Origin: Pseudomonas berkeleyensis
GTDB taxonomy: Bacteria; Pseudomonadota; Gammaproteobacteria; Pseudomonadales; Pseudomonadaceae
Direction: 5' to 3'
DNA: 64,000 bases
Assembly: GCF_014109765.1 (NCBI RefSeq)
Contig: NZ_CP059139.1
Location: 4,710,501 to 4,774,500, forward strand
Of this stretch, positions 26,254-34,472 are shown one piece after another. Below the pieces are notes generated by a model. That model was not told the origin of the DNA. It saw nothing but the letters and a program-made list of their open reading frames with translations, and made no database searches. The first letter of the stretch is position 1. Every line of letters starts with the position of its first letter. The translations under genes and the position numbers were made by a program.

Positions 26254-27351
26254 TCAATTGCGGCTGGCGACACGCTTCTCTCGCTCGAAGCGCAATTCGC
26301 TTTCCGCCCATTGCCGCCACGAGCGCACCTTGGAACGGTCAGCCCCGACACGCTCGGCCTGAACCAGAGCATCCAGCCCGGCCTGCCAGCGCGCCTGCTC
26401 CAGCTCCAGCTGAGCGACGTACAACCAGTGCTTACCATTGCCACTGCGCTCGGCCAGTGGACGCAACACCCGTACCGCAGCAGCCCGATCACGCGCCTGC
26501 CACCAGAACAACCCCAGGTGCTCCTGACGCGCCGGGGTGCTGCTCAGCAGCCCATTGTCGATCAAGCCCGCGAGCAGCTTGGCACCCTGCCAAGGCTGAT
26601 CGGCGGCGCCAGCCAGCAGCACCAGGTTATCCAGCTCCGACTCGCTGAAACGCAGCCCCTTGGTGTGGGCCGCGCGCAACGTAGCCAGGGCCTTGTCGTT
26701 GCTGCCGGCCATCTGCTGCAGAGCGGCCAGTTGGCGCCAGCCTTTGGCATCGTCCGGCGTGCGCGCCAGTAGCTGACGCTGCCAGCGTTCGGCCTGGGCA
26801 TAGCGTTTGAGATCGGCATTGGTGCCCACCAGAAATTGCAGCCAGATATCCGCGGCATTCGGGTTGGCCTGCAGGTAACGCTCGGCCAGCGGCAGCGCCC
26901 TGGCTGGCTGGTTCATGCCCCGGTAGGCCTGCACCAGCATCTGCAGCACATCTTCGGACGCCTGCCCCTGATTCGGCGCCAGCAGCTCGACCACCCTGGC
27001 GTAGCGACGCTCACCGAGGTTGAGCTTGGCCAGGTTGAGTCGCTCGCCAGCGAGCATGTCCTCGTCCAATTTGCCGCTGCGCACAGCCTTGTCCAGCCAG
27101 TCGATGGCCTGCGCATTGTGACCGGCTGACCAGGCCACATAGGCCTGGCTACGCCAGACCAGCGCCTCCTCGAGACTGCCGCTCTGTGCGGCGGCGCCCT
27201 CCAGCGCCTTGCGCGCAGCGGCGTAGTCACCCTGCTGCTGCGCACTTTGCGCAGCGTTCAGGGCACGAAACACGGCCGGGTCGATGGTCTGCTGGGCCAT
27301 CCCGGGCACAGCCGCCGTACCGAGCATCACGAGCAATAACCAGCGATACAT
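26254..27351 (-). CDS. TPR protein of the TonB2-type operon
   Basis: 365 residues with a signal peptide (LLLVMLGTAAVPGMA) and multiple TPR-like helices (AQQQGDYAAARKALEGAAAQSG, VLQMLVQAYRGMNQPARALPLAERYLQANPNA). The same TPR gene closes the Vibrio TonB2 operon (VC1543 position), where it is thought to be periplasmic. Starts 2 bp after tonB. Its precise job is unknown; a scaffold between the energised complex and outer-membrane partners is plausible. Confidence 0.85.
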   Translation of the reverse strand: MYRWLLLVMLGTAAVPGMAQQTIDPAVFRALNAAQSAQQQGDYAAARKALEGAAAQSGSLEEALVWRSQAYVAWSAGHNAQAIDWLDKAVRSGKLDEDMLAGERLNLAKLNLGERRYARVVELLAPNQGQASEDVLQMLVQAYRGMNQPARALPLAERYLQANPNAADIWLQFLVGTNADLKRYAQAERWQRQLLARTPDDAKGWRQLAALQQMAGSNDKALATLRAAHTKGLRFSESELDNLVLLAGAADQPWQGAKLLAGLIDNGLLSSTPARQEHLGLFWWQARDRAAAVRVLRPLAERSGNGKHWLYVAQLELEQARWQAGLDALVQAERVGADRSKVRSWRQWAESELRFEREKRVASRN

Positions 27352-27353
27352 GG

Positions 27354-28037
27354 TCAGCCCCTTTCCAGACGGAAGTAGAGAGTTTTCACTGCCTCGCGAT
27401 CAACCGCCAGGCCGCCCTCGGTGCGCGGCGCGAAACGCCAGCGAGCGGCCGCACGACGGGCCTCGCGCTCGAACACGTTGCGCGGATTGGCCTCCAGCAC
27501 ACGGATATTCTCCACATTGCCGGCTCGGTTGATGGTGAAAGCCAGTTTGACGAAACCTTCGATGCCACGCTGCAGGGCATGCCGCGGATACTCCGGGCGC
27601 ACGTCGTTGAGCGGCATCACTTCGCTCTCCATGCCGCCCATCTGCCCGCCCGTGTCGGCAGCCTCGCTCGGCGTACTCGGCGCTGCCGCGCCTGGCGCAA
27701 GACCCGCCAGGCTGGGTGCTGGCGCGGCATTGACGGCGATACCACCGGCCAGGCTTGGCAACTGGATATCCAGCGCTGGCAGTTGCGCATCAGGCGTTGC
27801 CGACATCGGTGTGGGCGGCGTCGGGGTTTGCGGCGTCTGTGGTTGCGGTGGCTGCGGCGCCTGCTGACGATTGCGACTGGCGGTCTCGCTGGAATTGCCA
27901 TCCATGCGTACGAAGCTGGCCACGCTGACCGGCTCCTGATCGAGCGTCGAACGTGGCGGCGTGACCATGTACAGCATCAGGGCGAACAACCCCAGCGCCA
28001 TCAGGCAGGCAGCGATGAAGGACAGCGCCAGACGCAT
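27354..28037 (-). CDS. tonB: TonB energy transducer (TonB2-type)
   Basis: 227 residues. N-terminal membrane anchor (LALSFIAACLMALGLFALMLY), then a Pro-rich spacer (PQPPQPQTPQTPTPPTPM). The C-terminal TonB domain from about 140 includes DVRPEYPRHALQRGIEGFVK and REARRAAARWRFAP. The YP motif and FV.L.F strand are the receptor-contacting elements. Start overlaps the exbD stop (TGATG). Short spacer relative to classical TonB, as in Vibrio TonB2. Confidence 0.93.
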   Translation of the reverse strand: MRLALSFIAACLMALGLFALMLYMVTPPRSTLDQEPVSVASFVRMDGNSSETASRNRQQAPQPPQPQTPQTPTPPTPMSATPDAQLPALDIQLPSLAGGIAVNAAPAPSLAGLAPGAAAPSTPSEAADTGGQMGGMESEVMPLNDVRPEYPRHALQRGIEGFVKLAFTINRAGNVENIRVLEANPRNVFEREARRAAARWRFAPRTEGGLAVDREAVKTLYFRLERG

Positions 28038-28447
28038 CAGTTGGCTCCGCTGGTGGCAGCCAGTGCCACATCACGCACCCCGGCGAGGCGCGCTTGATCC
28101 ATCACCTGCACCACCAGACCGGTACGTGCATCCTGATCGGCCTGCACCACCACCGCGCCATCCGGTTGCTCCACACGCATGCGTTCGACATGCGCACGCA
28201 CGCTGCGCACGTCCACCGGTTTCTTGTCCAGCCACACCTGGCCATCGGCGGTGACGGCGATGAGGATGTTGCCCTTGTCCTGCGGGCTGGCGGTTTCCGC
28301 CTGCGGGCGTTGTACTTCGACACCAGCCTCCTTGATGAAGGAGCTGGTGACGATGAAGAAGATCAGCATGATGAAGACCACGTCGAGCATCGGCGTAAGG
28401 TCGATGCCGGTGTCGTCTTCAGGCTGGTGATGACGGCGCATTCTCAT
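28037..28447 (-). CDS. exbD: ExbD/TolR proton-channel subunit
   Basis: 136 residues. One transmembrane helix with the essential membrane aspartate in DLTPMLDVVFIMLIFFIV (Asp 22), the site equivalent to E. coli ExbD Asp25, and a periplasmic domain with WLDKKPVDVRSV. Works with ExbB to harvest proton motive force for TonB. It lies 11 bp after exbB and overlaps tonB by one base. Confidence 0.95.
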   Translation of the reverse strand: MRMRRHHQPEDDTGIDLTPMLDVVFIMLIFFIVTSSFIKEAGVEVQRPQAETASPQDKGNILIAVTADGQVWLDKKPVDVRSVRAHVERMRVEQPDGAVVVQADQDARTGLVVQVMDQARLAGVRDVALAATSGAN

Positions 28448-28458
28448 TTCAAAGACTC

Positions 28459-29010
28459 TCAGTCATGCCGCAGCTGATCGGCCAGCCGCTCCAGAGCCCG
28501 GCGCGAGTCTCGTTCGAGACGCGCCAGGCTGAACAATCCAGTGATCGCCAGCACCATGCCGGCCATGGTCGGCAGGATCGCCTTCCATACGCCGGCAGCC
28601 ATGCCGCGTGGGTCGCCATTGCCACTCATGGCCAGCACGTCGAATACCGCAACCATGCCAGTCACGGTGCCGAGCAGGCCAAACAGTGGACACAGCGCGA
28701 CCAGGGTCTTGCCCAAACGCAGCGGAGCAGCGAGTTGCTGGCGCGCCTGCGCCAGCCAGGCGTCGCGGACTGCGCGCTGCCAACTGCCCACCACGTCATC
28801 GCCGAGCACCTGCTGCCAGGCTTCGCGACGCTCGCGCACCCAGCGCGGGAAGATCCGCCGCAGGAACCAGAAACGCTCGAACATCAGCGTCCAGAACAGC
28901 ACGCAAAGGATGGCCAGGGCCCACATCACCACACCGCCGGTGGTCATGAAGTCGAGCAGCGCATAGCCGCTGTCGACTGCACGCAACCAGGATGCGTAGA
29001 AATCAGTCAC
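28459..29010 (-). CDS. exbB: ExbB/TolQ-type proton-channel subunit
   Basis: 183 residues. A membrane helix at the N-terminus (GGVVMWALAILCVLFWTLMF) and two C-terminal ones (LVALCPLFGLLGTVTGMVAVF; AILPTMAGMVLAITGLFSLA). GLLGTVTGM is the family motif of the ExbB/TolQ/MotA channel. Overlaps the upstream TtpC-like gene by 8 bp. A short ExbB, as in the Vibrio TonB2 set. Confidence 0.93.
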   Translation of the reverse strand: MTDFYASWLRAVDSGYALLDFMTTGGVVMWALAILCVLFWTLMFERFWFLRRIFPRWVRERREAWQQVLGDDVVGSWQRAVRDAWLAQARQQLAAPLRLGKTLVALCPLFGLLGTVTGMVAVFDVLAMSGNGDPRGMAAGVWKAILPTMAGMVLAITGLFSLARLERDSRRALERLADQLRHD

Positions 29011-30352
29011 GACGCGGCGTCCCTGACAGGTGCAAGGCGACGAGACCGGCGCTCTGCTGCTCCAGAAGCTGGATCAGACCCTTGCTGCGGCTGCTCAGCA
29101 AGGCGTGCAGGAACAGCATCGGGATGGCCACGATCAACCCCTGCACGGTGGTCACCAGCGCCTGCGAGATACCGTCGGCCATCAGCCGCGAATCGCCGGC
29201 GCCGCCCTGGGTGATGGCCTGGAAGGTGATGATCATCCCGGTCACGGTTCCCAGCAGGCCGAGCAACGGCGCGACAGCGGCCATCAGCTTGATCAGGCCG
29301 TGGCCTTTCTCCAATGGCGGGGTTTCCAGCAGGATCGCCTCATCCAGCTTCAGCTCCAGGGTTTCCAGATCGGACAACTGCGGCTTCGGCCCCAACACGC
29401 CGATCACCCGCCCCAGCGGGTTGTCGTCACGCGGAGTGCCGAGATCATGCATCTGCGCCTTGATTCCACGTGCCACACGGCTCAGGTAGAACATGCGCCA
29501 GGCTGCCAGCAGCAGGCCCACGGCGCCCAGCGCAACGATCACCCAACCGACCAGGCCGCCCTGCTGCTGGCGATCCCACAGGCTCGGTTGCTGCTGCAAC
29601 TGCGCCAGCAGGGTGCCGCGACTGGGGTCGACCGGCAGTGGCGCCAACGCCGCACTGCTACTGAGGTAATCCTTGACCTGGCCCATACCGGAAGGCTGGC
29701 GCAGCGGCGCGATCAGCTCGCCTGCATCGGCGTCGTAACGCAGGAAGGCATCCTCGCCGTACACGGCAAAAGCACCGACGCGCAGCACCTGCTGCTCACT
29801 GCGAAGACCGTCGGCGGCGACCACCGGCAACGGCACGCGCTCGACACGACCACTGGCGGCCAGATCTTCGAGCAGCAGCATCCAGAAGCCATCGAGGTCT
29901 TCGGCCGACGGCAAGCTGCGGCTCTCGGCCAGCGCCTTGAGTTGCTTGAGGCGCTCGGGGTATTGCGCATTGAGCAGGCTGTCCTGCCACTGGCTGAGGG
30001 TGTCACCGGCACTCTGGCGCACCACACCGAACAGTTCGCCGAGATGACCGACACGTTGCGCCAGCAGCTTTTCCTGCTCGGCCAGTTCAGCTTCCTGACG
30101 ATCGAAATCGGCCTTCAGACGTTCGGCCTCGGCCTTCTGCTCGGCGAGCGAGGCACGCGCGGCAGCCAGCAGTTCGGCTTGTTCACTGCGCTTGGCAAGA
30201 AACGCCTGCTCGCGCGCCTGCATGGCACTGACTTCGGCGGCCCGCTCACTGCGGATACGTTGCAACAGCTGATCGGGACTGAGGGTTTCAGCGACAGCAG
30301 CCATGTTGGGCAGCAGGCTGAGCACCAAGGCGGCGATAACACGACGAGTCAT
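29003..30352 (-). CDS. TtpC-like MotA/TolQ/ExbB protein with periplasmic coiled coil
   Basis: 449 residues. A signal sequence (VIAALVLSLLPNMAAVAE) precedes a coiled coil (about 35-110, AEAERLKADFDRQEAELAEQEKLLAQ). Then come a globular periplasmic part, a membrane helix near 265-290 (VIVALGAVGLLLAAWRMFYL), and a C-terminal ExbB-like domain with VAPLLGLLGTVTGMI. This is the architecture of Vibrio TtpC, required for TonB2 signalling across the periplasm. It overlaps DUF3450 by 4 bp and exbB by 8 bp, so the operon is tightly coupled. Confidence 0.9.
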   Translation of the reverse strand: MTRRVIAALVLSLLPNMAAVAETLSPDQLLQRIRSERAAEVSAMQAREQAFLAKRSEQAELLAAARASLAEQKAEAERLKADFDRQEAELAEQEKLLAQRVGHLGELFGVVRQSAGDTLSQWQDSLLNAQYPERLKQLKALAESRSLPSAEDLDGFWMLLLEDLAASGRVERVPLPVVAADGLRSEQQVLRVGAFAVYGEDAFLRYDADAGELIAPLRQPSGMGQVKDYLSSSAALAPLPVDPSRGTLLAQLQQQPSLWDRQQQGGLVGWVIVALGAVGLLLAAWRMFYLSRVARGIKAQMHDLGTPRDDNPLGRVIGVLGPKPQLSDLETLELKLDEAILLETPPLEKGHGLIKLMAAVAPLLGLLGTVTGMIITFQAITQGGAGDSRLMADGISQALVTTVQGLIVAIPMLFLHALLSSRSKGLIQLLEQQSAGLVALHLSGTPRRD

Positions 30353-31122
30353 TGTGCAGACTCCTTGGCCAGCGTCTTGATCGGCAGGTTCAACAGTGCG
30401 GGAGCCTGTTGCTGGCGGGCGATGGCGATGGCCTGGCTCAACGGGCGCCGGGCGCTACCTTCGAGCGCCTGCCAGGCCTGGGCCTGCGGGTTCCACCAGC
30501 CGCTCTCGTGGCCATCCAGGGCCTGGTAATAGAGCATGCTGCGCCCCAGGCGCAGGAATTCCACGCTACGCGAGGCGCCATCGGCCTGCTTCAGCTCACC
30601 GCGCCAGGCTTCCAGGGTGCGGCCGTAGTCGCTCTCGATCTGGTAGGCCTCGAGGATGCGGCGGTACTTGTCAGCCAGGCTGACATCGGCGCGCGGCAAC
30701 AGATCCTGCAACTGCGCCAGGCGATCCTCACGCTCTTCGGGCAGGAACGGCAGATCAGCGGCAATGAACTGGCCAAGCACCTCGACCATCCTGACCATCT
30801 GCGGGCTCACTGCCTCCTGGGTGCGCTCGATGCCATCGAGCTGCCTCTGGTAGCCAGCCAGCTCATCGCGCTGGGCCGCCACCAAATCAAGTAATTGACT
30901 GTTATAACCTTTCAGCGCCTCAGCCTGCTGGAGCGCGCTACGGTACTCGTTGAGCATCTCACGACTGGCATCGTCCAGTTGCTCGACACGGCCCTGGGAA
31001 GCCTTGGCCTCGGCAGCCAGGCGCTGGCTTTCATCCAGCGCATCATCCAGCGGTGCGGCAGCCAGCGAACCGCTGGCAAGGGCCAGGGCCGCGACCAGGG
31101 AACGGAGTGGGAAGCGATTCAT
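30349..31122 (-). CDS. DUF3450 coiled-coil protein (first gene of TonB2 operon)
   Basis: 257 residues. Signal peptide (SLVAALALASGSLAAA), then a long coiled coil (SQRLAAEAKASQGRVEQLDDASREMLNEY...ELAGYQRQLDGIERTQ) and a conserved tail (RRILEAYQIESDYGRTLEAWRGEL). Family DUF3450 is the usual first gene of TonB2/TtpC operons. The start at 31122 is chosen over 31173 because the longer form would put a hydrophobic run in front of the signal peptide. A Fur-box-like site is 37-55 bp upstream. Confidence 0.88.
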   Translation of the reverse strand: MNRFPLRSLVAALALASGSLAAAPLDDALDESQRLAAEAKASQGRVEQLDDASREMLNEYRSALQQAEALKGYNSQLLDLVAAQRDELAGYQRQLDGIERTQEAVSPQMVRMVEVLGQFIAADLPFLPEEREDRLAQLQDLLPRADVSLADKYRRILEAYQIESDYGRTLEAWRGELKQADGASRSVEFLRLGRSMLYYQALDGHESGWWNPQAQAWQALEGSARRPLSQAIAIARQQQAPALLNLPIKTLAKESAQ

Positions 31123-31158
31123 GCGCAGAGGATCCTCGACAGACGGCAGCTTCAAAAA

Positions 31159-31177
31159 GAGAAAGATTATCATCTAC
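31159..31177 (-). promoter_or_regulatory. Fur-box-like operator before the TonB2 operon
   Basis: Read on the minus strand the site is GTAGATGATAATCTTTCTC, matching 14 of 19 bases of the classical Fur box GATAATGATAATCATTATC, with the ATGATAATC core intact. It ends 37 bp before the DUF3450 start, a position that would block RNA polymerase. Iron control of TonB-type systems is common, so this makes biological sense. Confidence 0.75.
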
Positions 31178-31227
31178 GAACTTCACCAGGGCACGCGTGA
31201 AACATCTCGTATCAGCCAGCCGAACTA

Positions 31228-31268
31228 TTGAGCCAGGTCAAAAAGTAAATCGTTGCGTGGCTTAGCAT
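31228..31268 (+). promoter_or_regulatory. ANR/FNR-box promoter of oprG
   Basis: TTGAGCCAGGTCAA (31228-31241) fits the anaerobox TTGA-N6-TCAA. A -10-like TAGCAT at 31263-31268 would give a start near 31276, placing the box centre at about -41.5, the classic class II activator position. oprG of P. aeruginosa is known to be ANR-dependent. Confidence 0.75.
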
Positions 31269-31307
31269 TGATTCCAGCCAAGACACTCGACTCGACTGGA
31301 GTTCGCT

Positions 31308-32000
31308 ATGTACAAGTCCCTGTTCACCGCTTCCCTGTTGGCCCTGGCCATCGCTGCCCCCGTTGCCCAGGCCCACCAGGCCGGCGACATTCTCGTCCGC
31401 GCCGGTGCGATCACCGTAAACCCCGAGGCCGACTCCTCCAGCGTCAAGGTCGACCGCGGCGGCTTGGCCGGCGCCGATCTGGGCGGCAAGGCGACCATGA
31501 GCAGTGACACCCAGCTGGGCCTGAACTTCGCCTACATGCTGACCGACAACCTCGGTATCGAACTGCTGGCCGCAACGCCCTTCGAGCACGACGTGAAGAT
31601 CAAAGGCACCATCCTCGGCGCGGCCAACGGAAAGCTGGGCTCGCTCAAGCACCTGCCGCCGACCCTGAGCCTGGTGTACTACCCGCTCGACTCCAAGTCG
31701 GCATTCCAGCCCTATGTCGGCGCCGGCATCAACTACACCTGGATCTTCGACGAGCACGTCGGCAGCGCCGCCAGTGCCAACGGCTTCGACAACTTCCGCG
31801 CGAAGAACTCCTGGGGCCTGGCCTGGCAGGTCGGTGCTGACTACATGCTGACCGACAACCTGATGGTCAACGCCCAGGTACGCTACATCGACATCGACAC
31901 CACCGCCTATGTCGACAACAACGCCCTCGGCGTACGCGCCAAGGTCGACGTAGACGTCGATCCGTTCGTCTACATGGTTGGCCTGGGCTACAAGTTCTAA
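31308..32000 (+). CDS. oprG: Outer-membrane protein OprG/OmpW
   Basis: 230 residues. Signal peptide (LLALAIAAPVAQA), then an 8-strand beta-barrel with family signatures HQAGDILVRAGAITVNPE, GLNFAYMLTDNLGIELLAATPFEHDV and PTLSLVYYPLD; the C-terminus is YMVGLGYKF with terminal Phe for BAM recognition. Proposed lateral-diffusion pore for small hydrophobic molecules and amino acids. The ANR box upstream suggests higher expression without oxygen. Confidence 0.96.
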   Translation: MYKSLFTASLLALAIAAPVAQAHQAGDILVRAGAITVNPEADSSSVKVDRGGLAGADLGGKATMSSDTQLGLNFAYMLTDNLGIELLAATPFEHDVKIKGTILGAANGKLGSLKHLPPTLSLVYYPLDSKSAFQPYVGAGINYTWIFDEHVGSAASANGFDNFRAKNSWGLAWQVGADYMLTDNLMVNAQVRYIDIDTTAYVDNNALGVRAKVDVDVDPFVYMVGLGYKF

Positions 32001-32072
32001 GCCAGCGCACAATGAGAGAAGCCGGCATCTGCCGGCTTCTTTGCGTTCAGGGACATCACCCCCAGCATCGGT

Positions 32073-32996
32073 TTACAAACCGAGCAAGCGAGCGAGCCCG
32101 TCACGTAGCGGCGTCTGCGCCGGCAGCTGGTACTGCGCCTGCAGTCGAGTATTGTCGGCACGCGAATGGCGAATATCGCCAGCCCGCGCCGGCAGATGCG
32201 TCACCTGCGGGAGTGCACCACACAGGGTGCCGATTTCCGCCAGCAACTGGTTGAGGCTGACAGCCTGGTTCCAACCGACGTTGACCGGCAGCGGTTCCAC
32301 CTGCCCGGCACCCAGAGCCTGCATCAGCAACTCGACCAGATCGCCCACGTAGAAGAAGTCGCGGGTCTGTTCGCCATCACCGAATACGCTGATCGGCAGC
32401 CCCTGCTGCGCACGCTGGGTAAAGATGCTTATCACGCCGGAATATGGCGAAGACGGATCCTGGCGTGGGCCGAAGATGTTGAAGAAGCGAAACACGGCCG
32501 GTTCCAGGCCATGCTGGCGACGATAGAAATCCAGATAATGCTCACTCGCCAGCTTGTCGGCAGCATAGGGCGTAAGCGGGGATTTGGCTGTGTCCTCATC
32601 GATGGCCACGCCTTCGCCATTGTTGCCATAGATGGCAGCACTGGAGGCGTAGACCACTCGCCGCACGCCATGCAGGCGCATCGCCTCGCAGACGTTGAGC
32701 GTACCGATGAAATTGCTCTGGTGGGTCGCCACCGGGTCATCGACGGACGCCTGCACGGAGGCCACCGCAGCCAGGTGAACCACCGCATCGCAACCGGCTA
32801 CCGCCTGCGCGACCAACTGCGCATCGGCGACATCCCCCTCGATGAACTGCAGGGCCGGGTTATCCAGCGGCAGGTTATTGCGCTTGCCCATGGACAGATT
32901 GTCCAGCACGCGTACGCGCTGCCCTGCGGCCAGCAGCGCATCGACCAGATGCGAACCAATGAAGCCGGCACCGCCGGTTACGAGTATTTCAGCCAT
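32073..32996 (-). CDS. NAD-dependent epimerase/dehydratase (UDP-glucose 4-epimerase-like)
   Basis: 307 residues from MAEILVTGGAGFIGSHLVDALLAAG, an intact Rossmann GxxGxxG. The SDR active site has Ser in YASSAAIYG and YAADKLASEHY (Tyr-x3-Lys). Related to extended SDR sugar epimerases such as WbpP. The longer start at 33149 is rejected because the Rossmann motif defines the N-terminus. It overlaps the next upstream gene by 8 bp. Substrate not assignable. Confidence 0.9.
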   Translation of the reverse strand: MAEILVTGGAGFIGSHLVDALLAAGQRVRVLDNLSMGKRNNLPLDNPALQFIEGDVADAQLVAQAVAGCDAVVHLAAVASVQASVDDPVATHQSNFIGTLNVCEAMRLHGVRRVVYASSAAIYGNNGEGVAIDEDTAKSPLTPYAADKLASEHYLDFYRRQHGLEPAVFRFFNIFGPRQDPSSPYSGVISIFTQRAQQGLPISVFGDGEQTRDFFYVGDLVELLMQALGAGQVEPLPVNVGWNQAVSLNQLLAEIGTLCGALPQVTHLPARAGDIRHSRADNTRLQAQYQLPAQTPLRDGLARLLGL

Positions 32997-33873
32997 GACG
33001 GTAATAACGATCCAGAAGCGCTGGCAAACCGGAGCGCCAGGCGCGCGGCTTGATGCCGAAAGTGTGAAGGATTTTCTTGCAGGCCAGTACCGCGTGCTGC
33101 GGCTCGTCCGCTGCATCCGGACGGGCAGCGTGCGCTTGCGGCACGACATCCTCGATCAGGTTGCTGCGATAGTGGCGTGCCTCGCTGAGCACAGCCTGGC
33201 CCAGGCTCAGTGATGTGCTCGCTTCGTGCCCACCATAGTGATAGGTGCCCCACAGCGGTGAAGCGCAGTCGAGTTGCTTGAGCACGGCGAGGATCACCCG
33301 CGCAGCATCATCGACCGGGGTTGGATTACCCCGTCGGTCGTCGGCCAGGTGCAGCGTCTCGCCACGTTCGGCACGCAGCAGGAAACGCCCGAGCAAGCCT
33401 TCGCGACTGTCATCGAGCAACCAGCCGAAACGCAGCAGCACATGCCGCGGGCAGATCGCCCGTACGCTCTGCTCCAGACGCCAGAGCGCCTGGCCGCGCA
33501 GGCCCAGCGGTACGGGTTCTTCCTTCTCGCTATAGGCCGTGGCGCGCGAACCGTCGAACACGCGGTAGCTCGACGGCTGCACCAGCACGATCTGGTGATG
33601 CTGGCAGAGTTCGGCCAGGCGCTCGACAGCGCGCTCTTGCGTAGACAGGCGCGACGCGGTCACCGACTCGGCCTGAAACCAGTCGAAGTAATAAGCCAGG
33701 TTGATCAGTGCATCCGGGCGGGTGTCGTCGAGCAACTCGGTCAGGCTCGCCGCATCCCAGCCGCTTTCCGGCGGGCGTGGTGCGAGGAAGCCGATGTCCT
33801 CCTCGGCGCCAAGACGGATCAGCGCTTGCCCCAGGGCACTACCGCCGCCCAGCAGCATCAGGCGCATTCGCAT
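32989..33873 (-). CDS. RmlD-like sugar-nucleotide reductase
   Basis: 294 residues with a modified N-terminal nucleotide motif (MLLGGGSALGQALIRLG). The SDR-type Tyr lies in QPSSYRVFDGSRATAYSEKEEP, where the usual YxxxK appears altered. Domain structure is that of dTDP-4-dehydrorhamnose reductase-like proteins. Overlaps the epimerase start, so the two are probably expressed together (PA4068/PA4069-type pair). Catalytic status is uncertain. Confidence 0.8.
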   Translation of the reverse strand: MRMRLMLLGGGSALGQALIRLGAEEDIGFLAPRPPESGWDAASLTELLDDTRPDALINLAYYFDWFQAESVTASRLSTQERAVERLAELCQHHQIVLVQPSSYRVFDGSRATAYSEKEEPVPLGLRGQALWRLEQSVRAICPRHVLLRFGWLLDDSREGLLGRFLLRAERGETLHLADDRRGNPTPVDDAARVILAVLKQLDCASPLWGTYHYGGHEASTSLSLGQAVLSEARHYRSNLIEDVVPQAHAARPDAADEPQHAVLACKKILHTFGIKPRAWRSGLPALLDRYYRHG

Positions 33874-33958
33874 GGTGGCTCGGGTGACTCCAGATTTTTT
33901 CTGCCTGCCGGTGTGGCGGCCGTAATGGCGGATATTCTGCTGGTTTTACCCTGTGCCG

Positions 33959-34375
33959 TCACCCCGCAATCGCGCATTGCCCGGCATCGGCAGCAATGCG
34001 CTCGGCCTCCTGATCGAAGGCGCCCTGCGCCCGGACGATCTCGGCGACATGGCTTTCCACCCAGTGATCGAGTGTCCGAATCGGTTCGCTCAAGGAATGC
34101 CCCAGGGCCGTCAGCGAGTACTCCACCCGCGGCGGCACCTCGGCATAGGCCTGCCTCGATACCAGCCCAAAGCGCTCCAACCGACGAATCGTCTGGATCA
34201 GCATCTTTTCCGAAATGCCGTCGACCCGACGGCGCAGCTCGGCAGTACGCAGGGTGCCGCCGTGAGCCAGAGCATGAATCAGCAGCAGCGACCACTTGTC
34301 AGCGATCACCGCGAGAACGTGACGTGCCGGGCAAACACCGCTGAATACATTGCCCAGCCGGGATTCGTCGGTCAT
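33959..34375 (-). CDS. HxlR-family transcriptional regulator
   Basis: 138 residues from MTDESRLGNVF (an ATG 24 bp upstream also exists). A MarR-like winged helix typical of HxlR, with the conserved N-terminal Cys in CPARHVLAVIADKWSLLLI (Cys 15 from this start) that is often a thiol or aldehyde sensor. Recognition helix region ISEKMLIQTIRRLERFGLV; wing VPPRVEYSLTALG. Diverges from the GST gene over a region with TACC-AAAA-GGTA repeats, so probably controls it. Confidence 0.88.
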   Translation of the reverse strand: MTDESRLGNVFSGVCPARHVLAVIADKWSLLLIHALAHGGTLRTAELRRRVDGISEKMLIQTIRRLERFGLVSRQAYAEVPPRVEYSLTALGHSLSEPIRTLDHWVESHVAEIVRAQGAFDQEAERIAADAGQCAIAG

Positions 34376-34390
34376 AGAAGCCGCTCCAAA

Positions 34391-34408
34391 ACTTACCAAA
34401 AGGTAGGT
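34391..34408. promoter_or_regulatory. Candidate HxlR operator
   Basis: ACTTACCAAAAGGTAGGT contains the inverted half-sites TACC/GGTA around AAAA, between the divergent HxlR-type regulator and the GST gene. This is the pattern expected of an HxlR binding site; no footprint is known here. Confidence 0.5.
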
Positions 34409-34472
34409 ACTTGCCGAAAAGAATGCGCAGAGTAAGCTCTTTTACGCGTTCCCTCCACCAAGGAATCCCCCC

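Noticed and set aside
32989..33873. RmlD dTDP-rhamnose reductase with certain function
   Set aside because: The YxxxK motif is altered and no rml genes are adjacent, so only a fold-level call was made.
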